NCBI GenBank assembly: GCA_027297205.1
Contig: JAPUIH010000312.1
Location: 1 to 34,683, forward strand
Direction: 5' to 3'
Source: SAR324 cluster bacterium
Lineage (GTDB): Bacteria; SAR324; JACQKK01
Length of the DNA: 34,683 nt
Shown: positions 1-9,781 of the stretch, piece by piece
How positions within the stretch are numbered: position 1 is the stretch's first letter
Layout: the number at the start of each line of letters is the position of its first letter
Notes under the pieces: generated by a model
Databases searched by the model: none
What the model was told of the DNA's origin: nothing
Seen by the model: the letters and a program-made list of their open reading frames with translations, nothing else
Translations under genes and position numbers: made by a program

Positions 1-149
1 GCACTTTCACTCCTTGCAGCCCCTGGCCCATCTGCTCCCGCCTCCCACTCATCAATTCACAAAATCCATAAATGGGGCCCAATGCCTCCCATCGATTCGA
101 CATATGCCCCCCGCCATACTGGAACCTCCCTCATTGATCATCTCATTGA

Positions 150-995
150 TCAGGACTGATAGGGCACGGGAAACTCGCTTGGGGGTAGAAAAATCGTGGT
201 GCGCTTGGCCAACCGGGGCAGGGCGGCGTCGTAGGGATCGCGCCGGTGCTGGAGCCGGCTGTTGTCCCACATCATCACGTCTCCCACGCACCATTGATGA
301 GAGTAGATAAATTCTTCCTTGCTGACGATGGCCTTTAGCTCCTTCAGCAACGGCTCGCTGCGCTCCGGAGGCATGCCCACGATACCGAAGGTCTGCGTGA
401 TATCCAGATAGAGGGATTTCCTGCCGCTGAGGGGATGGGTCAGCACCAAGGGATGAGTAGCGTCCGGGGTCAGGCCGCGGATATCCTCTACTTCCTGCTC
501 TTCCACGATGTCCGAGTCGTACATGAGGTACTTGAACATGCCCTGACAGTCTTGCAATTCCTCCTGGAGGGACTGGGGCAATTTGTCGTAGGCCATTTCC
601 GTATTGGCCCACCAGGTGTTGCCGCCCTGCTCGGGCACCTCCACGGCAAGAAAGATCGCGCCCGTGGCCGGCTTGGTGCGGTAGGACTGATCCGTGTGCC
701 AGCGCAGGTCATAGCTGCCCAGGCCTCCGATGGTGCGGCCCTGCTCGTCCCTGAGATTGGAGATGTAGGCAATTTCCGGATGGCGGCGGGAATGAATGTC
801 CTCGCGCACCACCACTTCCAACTCGCCAAAACCACGGCTGAAGTCTAGCAGTTCGCCCTCGGTGAGGCTTTGCCGCCGTAGCAGCAGCAGGGGATGGGTC
901 TGCCAGGCTCTGCGCACAGCGGCGCGGGTGTCCTCATCAACCGTGGTCAGATCGAGGTCCAGAATTTCCATGCAAAAATTTCCCAGCTTGCGCAT
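150..995 (-). CDS. TauD/TfdA-family Fe(II)/2-oxoglutarate-dependent dioxygenase
   Basis: ORF 150..1052 (-); likely start at 995 (MRKLGNFCMEILDLDL). HxD motif in RWHTDQSYRTKPATGAIFLA, distal HRRDPYDAALPRLAKRTT, and a LLLLRRQSLTEGELLDFSRGFGELE N-terminus typical of TauD-like enzymes. Confidence 0.85.
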   Translation of the reverse strand: MRKLGNFCMEILDLDLTTVDEDTRAAVRRAWQTHPLLLLRRQSLTEGELLDFSRGFGELEVVVREDIHSRRHPEIAYISNLRDEQGRTIGGLGSYDLRWHTDQSYRTKPATGAIFLAVEVPEQGGNTWWANTEMAYDKLPQSLQEELQDCQGMFKYLMYDSDIVEEQEVEDIRGLTPDATHPLVLTHPLSGRKSLYLDITQTFGIVGMPPERSEPLLKELKAIVSKEEFIYSHQWCVGDVMMWDNSRLQHRRDPYDAALPRLAKRTTIFLPPSEFPVPYQS

Positions 996-1153
996 ATTCA
1001 GTTCCACGGTGTGGGCTCCTCGTGAAAAATTCCGGCCGCGGCCCCCTATCAAGCCGTCTCCGCCGCGGCAGTTGATGCGTTTCCGTATCGGGCAAACCTA
1101 ATGTATCCCGTGGGACTTTTGCAAATCCCCGTGGTCGCCGCGGAGATGATTCG

Positions 1154-1174
1154 TGCGCGGAGTACTCCCGCGCA
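1154..1174. promoter_or_regulatory. Inverted repeat (7-bp perfect stem, 7-nt loop) in the divergent promoter region
   Basis: TGCGCGG-agtactc-CCGCGCA between the divergent dioxygenase (-) and cupin (+) genes. Confidence 0.35.
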
Positions 1175-1351
1175 TCGGTTGCACTGCCAGAATCTCTGTG
1201 CTGTATTGTACTGTGGCGGAAGTCCGCCGCTAAGCGAATAATTCTGGTATCCGTGTCCGGGCGCCTACGGATCGCCGGCCGGATAAATTTGTCCCCGGTT
1301 ATGGGCCGGTGGGTTTACCCGGCGGCCGGGGCGGGCAATGGAGGACGAGCC

Positions 1352-1972
1352 ATGCAAATCGCGGAACAGGCACTTTCGCCGGTCAAGGAACAGCGTAATG
1401 CGGAAATCGCAAAAACAATCGCGCGCATTCGCGATATCGAGCGGGAGCGGGGGGTCAATCGGGAAGCGCTGGAAGAGATCAAGACAGTGATGCTTGCACT
1501 GGCGGCCAGAAAAGAGCTGTTCCCCGAGGAGGATTTCCCCCCGGACGCGAACGAGCAAGGCTTCTTTCCCGTATACCGGTTGTCCGAGGACGACGACCAG
1601 CGCTTCGCCATGTACATGTCAACCTCCATCGGTGAAAAAAACGTCCCGCCCCATAACCATACCACCTGGGCGGTGATCGCCGGAGTGCAGGGCCAGGAGG
1701 AGAACCGCTTTTACGAGCGGGAGGACGGCGGCAGCGGGCCGGGAGTGGGAAGGGTACGCCAGGTGGGTGGCAAGACCGTGCGTTCGGGCGTGGGAGTGAC
1801 CCTGATGCCCGATGACATTCATAGCATTCATCCCCGCAACGAGCGGCCCTCGCTGCACCTGCACTGTTACGGCATGTCCCTGGAAAACCTGCCCCACCGC
1901 CTCACTTTTGACATGGAGAAAGGCACCTGCAAGGAATACCCAGCCAGCCCCAACATTGTCGAGGCCCGCTGA
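1352..1972 (+). CDS. Cysteine-dioxygenase-like cupin protein
   Basis: Likely start MQIAEQALSPVKEQRN. Cupin metal-ligand pattern PPHNHTTWAVIAGVQGQEENRFYER plus the distal H in DDIHSIHP. Confidence 0.8.
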   Translation: MQIAEQALSPVKEQRNAEIAKTIARIRDIERERGVNREALEEIKTVMLALAARKELFPEEDFPPDANEQGFFPVYRLSEDDDQRFAMYMSTSIGEKNVPPHNHTTWAVIAGVQGQEENRFYEREDGGSGPGVGRVRQVGGKTVRSGVGVTLMPDDIHSIHPRNERPSLHLHCYGMSLENLPHRLTFDMEKGTCKEYPASPNIVEAR

Positions 1973-2005
1973 GCCACAGCGCGGCCAACCAAAGAGAATT
2001 CGCCC

Positions 2006-3601
2006 ATGCCCAAAACTGTTTCGCCCGCCGAAGTCAAGGCCATGCTAAGCGACGGCGAAGAACTGGCCCTGCTCGACGTACGCGAGCAAGGACGGTTCTT
2101 CCTGGATGGTCACCTATTTTTTGCCAGTTCCCTGCCCCTGAGCGCCCTGGAATTGCGCATCGCGGACATGGTGCCGCGCCTGGATACCCGCATCGTGCTC
2201 TGCGACGGCGGCGAGGGGTTGGCCGGGCGCGCGGCGGCGCGGCTGGGCGAACTGGGTTACAAGGGGGCGCGGGTATTGGCCGGGGGGAGTGCCGGTTGGC
2301 AGGACGCCGGTTACGAGGTTTTCACCGGATTCAACGTGCCCAGCAAGGCCTTCGGGGAATTCGTCGAGGTGCAATACCACACCCCTTCAGTGTCCGCGGA
2401 GGAATTGCAGGAAATGATGGACAAGGGTGAGCCGCTGGTGGTGCTGGACAGCCGCCCCATGGACGAGTTCCGTAAGATGAGCATCCCCACCGGAATCGAC
2501 GTGCCGGGTGCCGAGCTGGCCTATCGAGTAAGTATGCTGGCGCCTGCGCCGGATACAACGGTGGTGGTCAATTGCGCCGGGCGCACGCGCAGCATCATCG
2601 GCGCGCAATCCCTCATCAACGCGGGCATTCCCAACAAGGTGGTGGCCCTGCGAAACGGCACCATGGGCTGGCATCTGGCCGGTCTGGAACTGGAGCATGG
2701 CGCCAACCGTGCGGCCACGGAGCCCACGGAAGCTTGCCTGGCCGAAGCCCTGGCGATCAAATCCCGGGTGGAAGTGCGATTTGGAGTGCGGGAAATCGAC
2801 ATGGCCACCCTGGAGCAGTGGCGGCGGGATGATACGGGCACTGTCTACGTGCTGGATGTGCGCCATCCCGAAGAATTCGAGGCGGGACATCTGGCGGGCT
2901 CGCGCTCCGCGCCGGGCGGGCAGCTGGTGCAGGCCACCGACGTGTATATCGGTACGCGCAATGCGCGGGTGGTGCTGGTGGACGACAACGGGGTGCGGGC
3001 CACCATGACCGCCTCCTGGCTGATCCAGATGGGATGGGAGCAGGTGCGGGTGCTCAAGGACGGCTTGGCCGGCGTCCTGGAAGAGGGGCCGCATGTGCCC
3101 CATGTGCCGGGACTTGACGCGGTGAATGCCGATGAAATATCTCCAGAGGAGTTGTCTTCTTCGTTGGAGGATGCAAGCACGGCGGTACTCGATCTGGGCT
3201 ATAGCCGAGATTACCTGCAAGGCCACCTGCCCGGCGCCTGGTTTGCCATCCGCTCTCAACTGGCGGAAACCTTCTCGCAACTGCCGCCGGCGGATACGGT
3301 GGTGCTCACCTCTCTTGATGGGCTGGCCGCCCGGCTGGCGGCGCCGGAGGTGGCGGCGCTCACGGAGGGTGCCGTCAAAGTGCTCTCCGGTGGCACCAGG
3401 GCCTGGCAGACCGCGGGCCTGCCCATGACCGAGGGTGTGGAGAACGCCCTGGCCGGCCTCGACGACGATGCGCTGCTCAAACCCTACGATCACGACAAGG
3501 GTGTTGAGGACGCCATGCGCCTTTATCTCTCCTGGGAAATCAATCTCGTCGCGCAGGTCAAACGGGACGGCGACGCGCGCTTCAAGCACTTCCCGGCCTA
3601 G
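2006..3601 (+). CDS. Multidomain (four rhodanese domains) sulfurtransferase-like protein
   Basis: 531 aa with four tandem rhodanese-like units (ALLDVREQ..., VVLDSRPMDEF..., YVLDVRHPEEFEAGHL..., AVLDLGYSRDYLQGHLPGA...). Cys loops IVLCDGGEG and VVNCAGRTRS in units 1 and 2. Confidence 0.88.
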   Translation: MPKTVSPAEVKAMLSDGEELALLDVREQGRFFLDGHLFFASSLPLSALELRIADMVPRLDTRIVLCDGGEGLAGRAAARLGELGYKGARVLAGGSAGWQDAGYEVFTGFNVPSKAFGEFVEVQYHTPSVSAEELQEMMDKGEPLVVLDSRPMDEFRKMSIPTGIDVPGAELAYRVSMLAPAPDTTVVVNCAGRTRSIIGAQSLINAGIPNKVVALRNGTMGWHLAGLELEHGANRAATEPTEACLAEALAIKSRVEVRFGVREIDMATLEQWRRDDTGTVYVLDVRHPEEFEAGHLAGSRSAPGGQLVQATDVYIGTRNARVVLVDDNGVRATMTASWLIQMGWEQVRVLKDGLAGVLEEGPHVPHVPGLDAVNADEISPEELSSSLEDASTAVLDLGYSRDYLQGHLPGAWFAIRSQLAETFSQLPPADTVVLTSLDGLAARLAAPEVAALTEGAVKVLSGGTRAWQTAGLPMTEGVENALAGLDDDALLKPYDHDKGVEDAMRLYLSWEINLVAQVKRDGDARFKHFPA

Positions 3602-3972
3602 GTTCCATGCGAGAGAACGAATCGCGGCGCCACGGCCCGTTTTTGCGTCATTTTCGTGCCGAAAAAGCGCAAAATATGCAACGTTTTGCCCTCAATTTAT
3701 TTTCAACTAATTGAAATAACGAATCTAATTGGCTTCGTTTCGGAAAAACAATCATTTCTCGGCGAATGGCGTCAGATGCCGCCAGGCTGTGGAGTGAAAC
3801 CTGCCCCTCAGCATGACATAGGGAGGGAGGCGCAACGAGGGCCAACACCGGTCAATCGGCGACAGGGGCCACCGCATACGGCCGGCAATCCCGAATTTTC
3901 ACATAGAACCCAGGCGCGCCTGACCCAAAGGCGTGCTGTGGCCCGGCATAAACCGGCAGGCTGCCTCTCCTG

Positions 3973-5007
3973 CTACGGCTCGAAGAGCAGGGTGCGGGTG
4001 ACCTTGTTCACCGAGGTTTGGTTGAGGGCGAAGTGCAGTTCCAGCAATTCGTGGTCGGGGGTGCAGTTTTTGATGCAGAACTCCGCTGCGGCCTCGGTGA
4101 GAATCACCGTGTCCACCTTGCCGATCAGCTCTAGGGCGTGCTTTGCGGATTCGATGTTCGCGCAGCCCACGAATGTCCCCTCGGGCACGCGCGCCTTCAC
4201 CTGCACGCCAATCACCTCCTCCGTGTTGGCATCGTTGCAGATAAAGCCCAGCTTGCGGTGCGCGGGCACTTCACGCAGCACTTTGCGGGTTTCCGCGTGG
4301 AGATCGTAGGTGATCGGGTGCACCCTCTTACCGGTCACGCAGGGCAGTTCGGATACTTCGTCGAAGTGGAAAATACTGGTCACAATGTGCTGCACGCTTT
4401 CCGGAATCTGGCATCCGTTCTGGCGCAGGTCATCCAACAGCAGATGCAGTACGTTAATTCCAAAGGCCTCGCCCAGGTCCCGCGCGCATTCCTGGGACTG
4501 ATGCGCGGTGCACTCCACAAACGCCACGATGGGATAATGGGAATCATGGCCCGGCGCCCGCTGGCCCACCAGCCGGGCCAGAGTGCTGGGATTGACACCC
4601 ATTTTGTTGGCGGAGCGGAAATAGTCTTCGATCAGTTCATCCACCGCGTTGAGCTCCTTCATGGAGATCACTTCGGTGAGGGATTCGTTGACGAACACAC
4701 CCTTGCCCGGCCGCGAGACCAACAACCCGCTGGCTTGCAACTCCAGGTACACCCGGTGCACCGTGTTGCGGTGAATGCCCAACTGCGCGGTCATCTCACG
4801 GATGGACGGCAGAGGGCTGCCCGGCTCATACACCCCGCTCATAATGGCGTAGCGCACCTGTTCCTTCAGTTGAATATGGAAGGGCACCGCCGACTGCTTG
4901 TTGATCAGAAAATGCGCGGGCCCGAGCGCCTTGCGGGATTTCTTGGGGGCGGCTTTGGGCCGGTCAATAAAGGACTTGCGTGGGAAAGGGATGGTGGAAT
5001 TGGACAT
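3973..5007 (-). CDS. GntR-family transcriptional regulator with a non-aminotransferase C-terminal domain
   Basis: N-terminal winged HTH: VPFHIQLKEQVRYAIMSGVYEPGSPLPSIREMTAQLGIHRNTVHRVYLELQASGLLVSRPGKGVFV. Confidence 0.87.
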   Translation of the reverse strand: MSNSTIPFPRKSFIDRPKAAPKKSRKALGPAHFLINKQSAVPFHIQLKEQVRYAIMSGVYEPGSPLPSIREMTAQLGIHRNTVHRVYLELQASGLLVSRPGKGVFVNESLTEVISMKELNAVDELIEDYFRSANKMGVNPSTLARLVGQRAPGHDSHYPIVAFVECTAHQSQECARDLGEAFGINVLHLLLDDLRQNGCQIPESVQHIVTSIFHFDEVSELPCVTGKRVHPITYDLHAETRKVLREVPAHRKLGFICNDANTEEVIGVQVKARVPEGTFVGCANIESAKHALELIGKVDTVILTEAAAEFCIKNCTPDHELLELHFALNQTSVNKVTRTLLFEP

Positions 5008-5233
5008 TGTCGACTGCTCCTAAAACGAATCTGGCCATTAACGCCGGCAGCGTTGGCGGGCGGGGCCCCTGTGCGCACCCGTGGCGATTAGAGGCCAATC
5101 AAGAGATTACCGTCATGCCCCATTACGGGACTGGCTGTCTTTACTATACTGGAAGGATATATGTTGCGGAAGGGAATGGAAACCGTCAGGCGCTGCCTCG
5201 GGTGGGGCGTCAATTGCAAACTGGAGCGGCCGG

Positions 5234-6427
5234 ATGGGCAAGTTGCGGGTGGACGAGGCGGAAGTGCAAGGAAAAACCGTGCTGGTGCGCGTCGACTTCA
5301 ACGTGCCCCTGGACGGCGGGCAGGTCAGCGACGATACGCGCATTGCCGCCGCGTTGCCCACCATCCGCTACCTGACCGGGCAGGGCGCGCGGGTGGTGCT
5401 GGCCTCCCATCTGGGCAGGCCCAAGGGCAAGCGCGATCCGGCCCTGTCCCTGGCGCCGGTGGCAATGCGGCTGGAGCAACTGTTGGGCTCGCCGGTCGCG
5501 TTCTGCGAGTCGGTGGTGGGCCCGGCTGCGGCGGGTGCCGTGGCGGAATTGGAGCCGGGCGGCGTGCTGTTGCTGGAAAACCTGCGCTTCCACGCGGGAG
5601 AAGAGCGGAACGACCCGGATTTCAGCAGGTCGCTGGCGGAGCTGGCGCATGCCTACGTTTCCGATGCTTTTGGAACGGTGCATCGCGCCCATGCATCCAT
5701 TGCCGGGGTGGCGTCTCATTTTTCCCAGGTGGCCTGCGGCTTCCTGATTGCCAAGGAACTGGAATTTCTGGGGCGGGTGCTTAACCAGCCCCTTTCCCCC
5801 TACGTGGCCATTCTGGGGGGCGCCAAGGTTGGCGACAAAATTCAGTTGGTGCGTTCCCTGCTGCAACGGGCGGACACTCTGCTCATTGGAGGGGCGATGG
5901 CCTACACCTTTCTCAAAGCGCTGGGTCATCAGGTGGGTGCCTCCCTGCTGGACGAGCCGCATCTGGAACTGGCCTCCCAGCTGCTGCAAGAAGCCGCCGA
6001 CCAGGGCAAGGCGGTGCTGCTGCCCAGCGATCATCTGGTGGCCTCCCAGGCCACGCCGGAAGCCGACGTGGAGACCTGTGGCGTAGACATTCCCGAGGGG
6101 CGGATCGGCCTGGACATCGGGCCGGAGAGCGTGGCCCGATTTCAGGCGGCCCTGACCCAGGCGCGCATGATCGTGTGGAACGGCCCCATGGGCATGTTCG
6201 AGCTGCCCCAGTTCCGGGAAGGCACATTTGCCATCGCCCGAGCGGCCGCGGACAGCGCCGCAATGAGCTTGGTGGGAGGGGGGGATTCGGTGGCGGCGGT
6301 CAACCAGGCCGGAGTGGCCGGCCGAATTTCCCATATATCCACTGGCGGTGGCGCCTCCCTGAAGTTCCTGGAGGGCAAAAGCCTGCCCGGAATCGAGGTG
6401 TTGACGGAATCCGGAAGTCCTGCATAA
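5234..6427 (+). CDS. pgk: Phosphoglycerate kinase
   Basis: VLVRVDFNVPLDGGQVSDDTRIAAALPTIRYL, VVLASHLGRPKG, LLENLRFHAGEE, SDAFGTVHRAHASIAGV, AILGGAKVGDKI, GGGDSVAAVNQAG. Start at 5234 preferred over the 5' extension of the ORF. Confidence 0.97.
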   Translation: MGKLRVDEAEVQGKTVLVRVDFNVPLDGGQVSDDTRIAAALPTIRYLTGQGARVVLASHLGRPKGKRDPALSLAPVAMRLEQLLGSPVAFCESVVGPAAAGAVAELEPGGVLLLENLRFHAGEERNDPDFSRSLAELAHAYVSDAFGTVHRAHASIAGVASHFSQVACGFLIAKELEFLGRVLNQPLSPYVAILGGAKVGDKIQLVRSLLQRADTLLIGGAMAYTFLKALGHQVGASLLDEPHLELASQLLQEAADQGKAVLLPSDHLVASQATPEADVETCGVDIPEGRIGLDIGPESVARFQAALTQARMIVWNGPMGMFELPQFREGTFAIARAAADSAAMSLVGGGDSVAAVNQAGVAGRISHISTGGGASLKFLEGKSLPGIEVLTESGSPA

Positions 6428-6515
6428 TAGAATTGTCATGGCAAGGCACAACCTGGACAGGATTGTGCCGTTTCATTCAATGGAGCAGCAGAACTCTGTC
6501 CCTGAAGGCCCAGTC

Positions 6516-6992
6516 ATGAAATATGACATTTCCGCGGCGACACTCATTGATTATCCGAATATCGACCGCATTCAGAGCAATGCCTTCGCGACACCCTGGA
6601 GCAAGGAACTGATCCGCTCGGCGATCCTGAACGGCAAGTACGACGTGCGGGTAATGAAGGTGGAGCACAAGCCGGTGGCGGGATTTTACATTGCCCATGC
6701 CACCAACGGCCGCAGCAACCTGGACAATCTGGCCGTCGATCTGCATCTGCGCGGGATGGGGATGGGGCGTAAACTGCTGGAGGATTGGATCGAGCGCGCC
6801 TGTCTGCAAAAGACCGCCAAGCTTTCCTTGCAGGTTAACACCAAGAACAAGGGCGCCCAACGGCTCTATCAATGCTTCACTTTCAAAAAAGTGCGCCTGC
6901 TGTCCGGCTACTATCCCAACGGGGACGATGCCTACCAGATGGAAATGCCTATCAAGCAGCAGCAAGTGACCGCGAAGGCCCGGCAAGCATGA
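6516..6992 (+). CDS. GNAT-family (RimI-like) N-acetyltransferase
   Basis: MKYDISAATLIDYPNIDRIQSNAFATPWSKELI; LDNLAVDLHLRGMGMGRKLLEDWIE acetyl-CoA loop; SLQVNTKNKGAQRLYQCFTFKKV. Confidence 0.8.
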   Translation: MKYDISAATLIDYPNIDRIQSNAFATPWSKELIRSAILNGKYDVRVMKVEHKPVAGFYIAHATNGRSNLDNLAVDLHLRGMGMGRKLLEDWIERACLQKTAKLSLQVNTKNKGAQRLYQCFTFKKVRLLSGYYPNGDDAYQMEMPIKQQQVTAKARQA

Positions 6993-7168
6993 CCGGGCTT
7001 CGCGGGGTCAGGCCCGAAGCGTCCTTGGATCAATCCCAGATAAAGGTGATTGCAAAAGCACCTCACCCCCTGGCCCTCTATCCGTAGTTTTATGAGGGGT
7101 TGCCCGCAGGGAGGAGGAATCCTGGAGCGTGGCTGGGACGGAGCAAACGAACAACCGAAAAAGGGGAC

Positions 7169-8356
7169 ATGACCACCTGTGATTTCCTGGTAATCGGCGG
7201 CGGTGTGATCGGGCTCAACATCGCCCGGGAACTGCGCCGCAAGTTCGGCGGCGCCAAGGTGGTGCTGATCGAAAAAGAGACCGCCTTGGGGCTGCATGCC
7301 AGCGGGCGCAACAGCGGTGTGCTGCACGCCGGGTTTTACTACTCCGCCGATAGCCTCAAGGCCAAGTTCACCCGCCTCGGCAACCAGGCACTGACCGAAT
7401 ATTGCGAAAGCAAGGGCATCCCCCTTAACAAATGCGGCAAGTTGGTGGTGGCCAAGAACGAGGCGGAACTGCCCGTGCTGGACGAACTGTATAAGCGGGG
7501 TAAGGTCAATGGCGTACCGCTGGACAGCATCAGCGAAGCGGAAGCCAAGGAAATCGAACCGAGGGTGAAGACCTGCCAGCGCGCACTGTTCTCGCCGACC
7601 ACCTCCTCCGTCGATCCGGGCGAGGTGATGGAGGCCATGCGCGGCGACGCCCTGGCCGAGGGGGTGGAGTTGCATCCGGGCGTGGCCTATTTAGGCCACA
7701 GCAACGGCTCGGTCGCCACCAGCGACGGACCTTATCAGCCGGGCTATCTGGTAAACGCGGCGGGGTTGTACGCGGACAAGATCGCCAGGGATTACGGGTT
7801 TTCGGAAAGATACCGCATTCTTCCCTTCAAGGGGCTCTACCTGTACTCCGAAGAGCCGCCCGGCGCGCTACGTACCAATATCTATCCCGTGCCCGACCTG
7901 CGCAATCCTTTCCTGGGGGTGCATTTCACCGTCACTGCGGCGGGTAAGGCCAAGATTGGCCCCACGGCCATTCCGGCCTTTTGGCGCGAACAATATGAGG
8001 GCTTCGGAAACTTTAGCGCGTCGGAGCTGTTGGATATCCTGGTGCGGCAGGCGGGCTTGTTCGTATTTTCCGGATTCGGGTTCCAGCGCATGGCCGTGGA
8101 GGAGCTTCGCAAGTACTACCGCCCCCATTTGGTGGCCCTGTCCAGCGAATTGCTGGAAGGCGTGCACTCCTCCGACTATAAGCACTGGGGCAAGGCCGGC
8201 ATCCGGGCCCAGTTGCTGGACCTCAAGTCCCGCAAGCTGGAAATGGACTTCGTGTTCGAGCATGACGAGCGTTCCATGCATGTGCTCAACGCCGTCTCGC
8301 CCGGATTCACCTGCTCCATCCCATTTTCCCAATACATCTGCGATCACATCGGTTAG
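7169..8356 (+). CDS. lhgO: FAD-dependent L-2-hydroxyglutarate oxidase-like protein
   Basis: Start MTTCDFLVIGGGVIGLNIARELRRKF (Rossmann GxGxxG), EKETALGLHASGRNSGVLHAGFYYSADSLKAKFTRLGNQALTEYC, LPFKGLYLY. Confidence 0.87.
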   Translation: MTTCDFLVIGGGVIGLNIARELRRKFGGAKVVLIEKETALGLHASGRNSGVLHAGFYYSADSLKAKFTRLGNQALTEYCESKGIPLNKCGKLVVAKNEAELPVLDELYKRGKVNGVPLDSISEAEAKEIEPRVKTCQRALFSPTTSSVDPGEVMEAMRGDALAEGVELHPGVAYLGHSNGSVATSDGPYQPGYLVNAAGLYADKIARDYGFSERYRILPFKGLYLYSEEPPGALRTNIYPVPDLRNPFLGVHFTVTAAGKAKIGPTAIPAFWREQYEGFGNFSASELLDILVRQAGLFVFSGFGFQRMAVEELRKYYRPHLVALSSELLEGVHSSDYKHWGKAGIRAQLLDLKSRKLEMDFVFEHDERSMHVLNAVSPGFTCSIPFSQYICDHIG

Positions 8357-8397
8357 GGCGGCGCGTTCCGGCACGGTTCCCTTCGCGCGCCGGCCGT

Positions 8398-9006
8398 CTA
8401 TTTCTTGCGGGGAAAGACCCGCCGGTAAGCGTCCCGCTCCAGGCAGGAGTTCAACCAGCTGCGCAGATTGGGGTAGGCGCTCAGATCCAGCCGCGCCATC
8501 TTGCCCCAGGAGAATATGGCGGCCAGATTGAGATCGGCGACGCTGAACCCACTGTCCAACAGATAGTCCCGTCCCGCCAGGGCCTCGTTAAGTACGCCCA
8601 GGGGTTTTTGCAGGGCGGTCAGCGCGGTTTGCACCTTGTCTGGCTTCCGTTTTTCTTCGGGCAGCAGCACGCTGTGGAACAGAAAATTCTGCAGGTGTGC
8701 CTCGGCCTCCAGCATGCCCCAGAAGCTCCACTGACAGGCACGGCCCCAATCCTCCGGGGACTGGGGCTTCAGGCCACCGTATTTTTCGGCCAGGTAAAGA
8801 TTGATGGCCATGGATTCCCAGAGCACGGTCTCTCCGTCCACCATGGCCGGCACCTTACCATTGGGATTGATGTGCAGATAGTCGGCATGCTTGGACGCCT
8901 CCGAGCCTGGGCTAACCTCCTTCAGCTCGTATTCCAGACCCAACTCCTCCAGCATCCACAAATTGCGGGCCGCTCGCGAGGCGACCGCGCCGTAAATTTC
9001 AATCAT
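8398..9006 (-). CDS. Glutathione S-transferase family protein
   Basis: MIEIYGAVASRAARNLWMLEELGLEYELKEVSPG..., HINPNGKVPAMVDGETVLWESMAINLYLAEKYG, SVADLNLAAIFSW. Confidence 0.9.
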   Translation of the reverse strand: MIEIYGAVASRAARNLWMLEELGLEYELKEVSPGSEASKHADYLHINPNGKVPAMVDGETVLWESMAINLYLAEKYGGLKPQSPEDWGRACQWSFWGMLEAEAHLQNFLFHSVLLPEEKRKPDKVQTALTALQKPLGVLNEALAGRDYLLDSGFSVADLNLAAIFSWGKMARLDLSAYPNLRSWLNSCLERDAYRRVFPRKK

Positions 9007-9064
9007 CGATTTTGCTCCGGACAATCCGGCGGGTTTGCCGGGTGTGGGCCCAGCGGATCGGGAT

Positions 9065-9742
9065 TTAGAGCGTCCGCAGGGCGCCCCAGTTGAACAGCAC
9101 GTGCAGGGTGGCAATCAGGGTAAAATTGCGGCGCCACATCAGCAGGGCGCCCAGCACCAGGCTGCCGGCCAGGGCCTGGGCCATCACCTGCGCACCGTGT
9201 TGAAAGTGCAGCAGGGAGAAGTATAGGCTGAGGGCGAACAGCTTGTACAGATGAGGCTCCATGCCCCGCGCCGCCGTGCTTCTTTCCGGGAATGGCCCCG
9301 CCCAGCGCAGCCACAGGGCGCAACGGAATATCCACTCCTCCGCGGCGCTGCCGGCGGCCAGGAGCAACTTGCCGGATAGCCAGCGTGCGGAAAGCGGCGG
9401 TATGTGCCCCAACAGCAGCCAACCGAAATCGAATGGCAGCAGCATGGCCCGCGCCCAGGCAGGCAGCGGGCCGGGAAGCGGCAGCAAGAACAGGGTCACC
9501 AGGGCCGCGGGCAGGAGGTACAGCGCGATGGCCAGCAGCAATCCCCGCGCGGGGCGGGCCAGCAGCGCGCGCCAGCGCGGCCACAGTCCTTCGGCTGAGA
9601 TCAGCGCGACGCTGCACAGCAGACCGGCTCCATGGAAGAGACCGATCCGCCAGGCCAGGGCGGACAGACCGGGCCCCTGTGGCGCTGCCAGCAGGACCAG
9701 CGGAAGGCAGGAAACCAGCAGCACCCAGCCGAGATAAAGCAT
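9065..9742 (-). CDS. CPBP-family intramembrane metalloprotease (putative)
   Basis: Hydrophobic protein with EEWIFR (EExxxR), FSLLHF (FxxxH) and HVLFNW (HxxxN-like) motifs in order. Confidence 0.72.
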   Translation of the reverse strand: MLYLGWVLLVSCLPLVLLAAPQGPGLSALAWRIGLFHGAGLLCSVALISAEGLWPRWRALLARPARGLLLAIALYLLPAALVTLFLLPLPGPLPAWARAMLLPFDFGWLLLGHIPPLSARWLSGKLLLAAGSAAEEWIFRCALWLRWAGPFPERSTAARGMEPHLYKLFALSLYFSLLHFQHGAQVMAQALAGSLVLGALLMWRRNFTLIATLHVLFNWGALRTL

Positions 9743-9781
9743 CGGGCCGCGCGGAGCAATGTCAGGCGCGCTGAAAGCGGC

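Noticed and set aside
2387-3589. 400-aa minus-strand ORF opposite the rhodanese gene
   Set aside because: His/Gln/Arg-rich antisense shadow of a strongly supported CDS.
3701-3716. TTTCAA-CTAA-TTGAAA inverted repeat downstream of the rhodanese gene
   Set aside because: Only 6-bp A/T-rich arms in a convergent intergenic region, so not a likely operator; weak terminator evidence.
4138-5091. 317-aa plus-strand ORF opposite the GntR gene
   Set aside because: Antisense shadow, His/Arg/Gln-rich, no known motif; the GntR reading is far better supported.
5210-6451. 413-aa minus-strand ORF opposite pgk
   Set aside because: Antisense shadow of pgk with biased composition and no domain signature.
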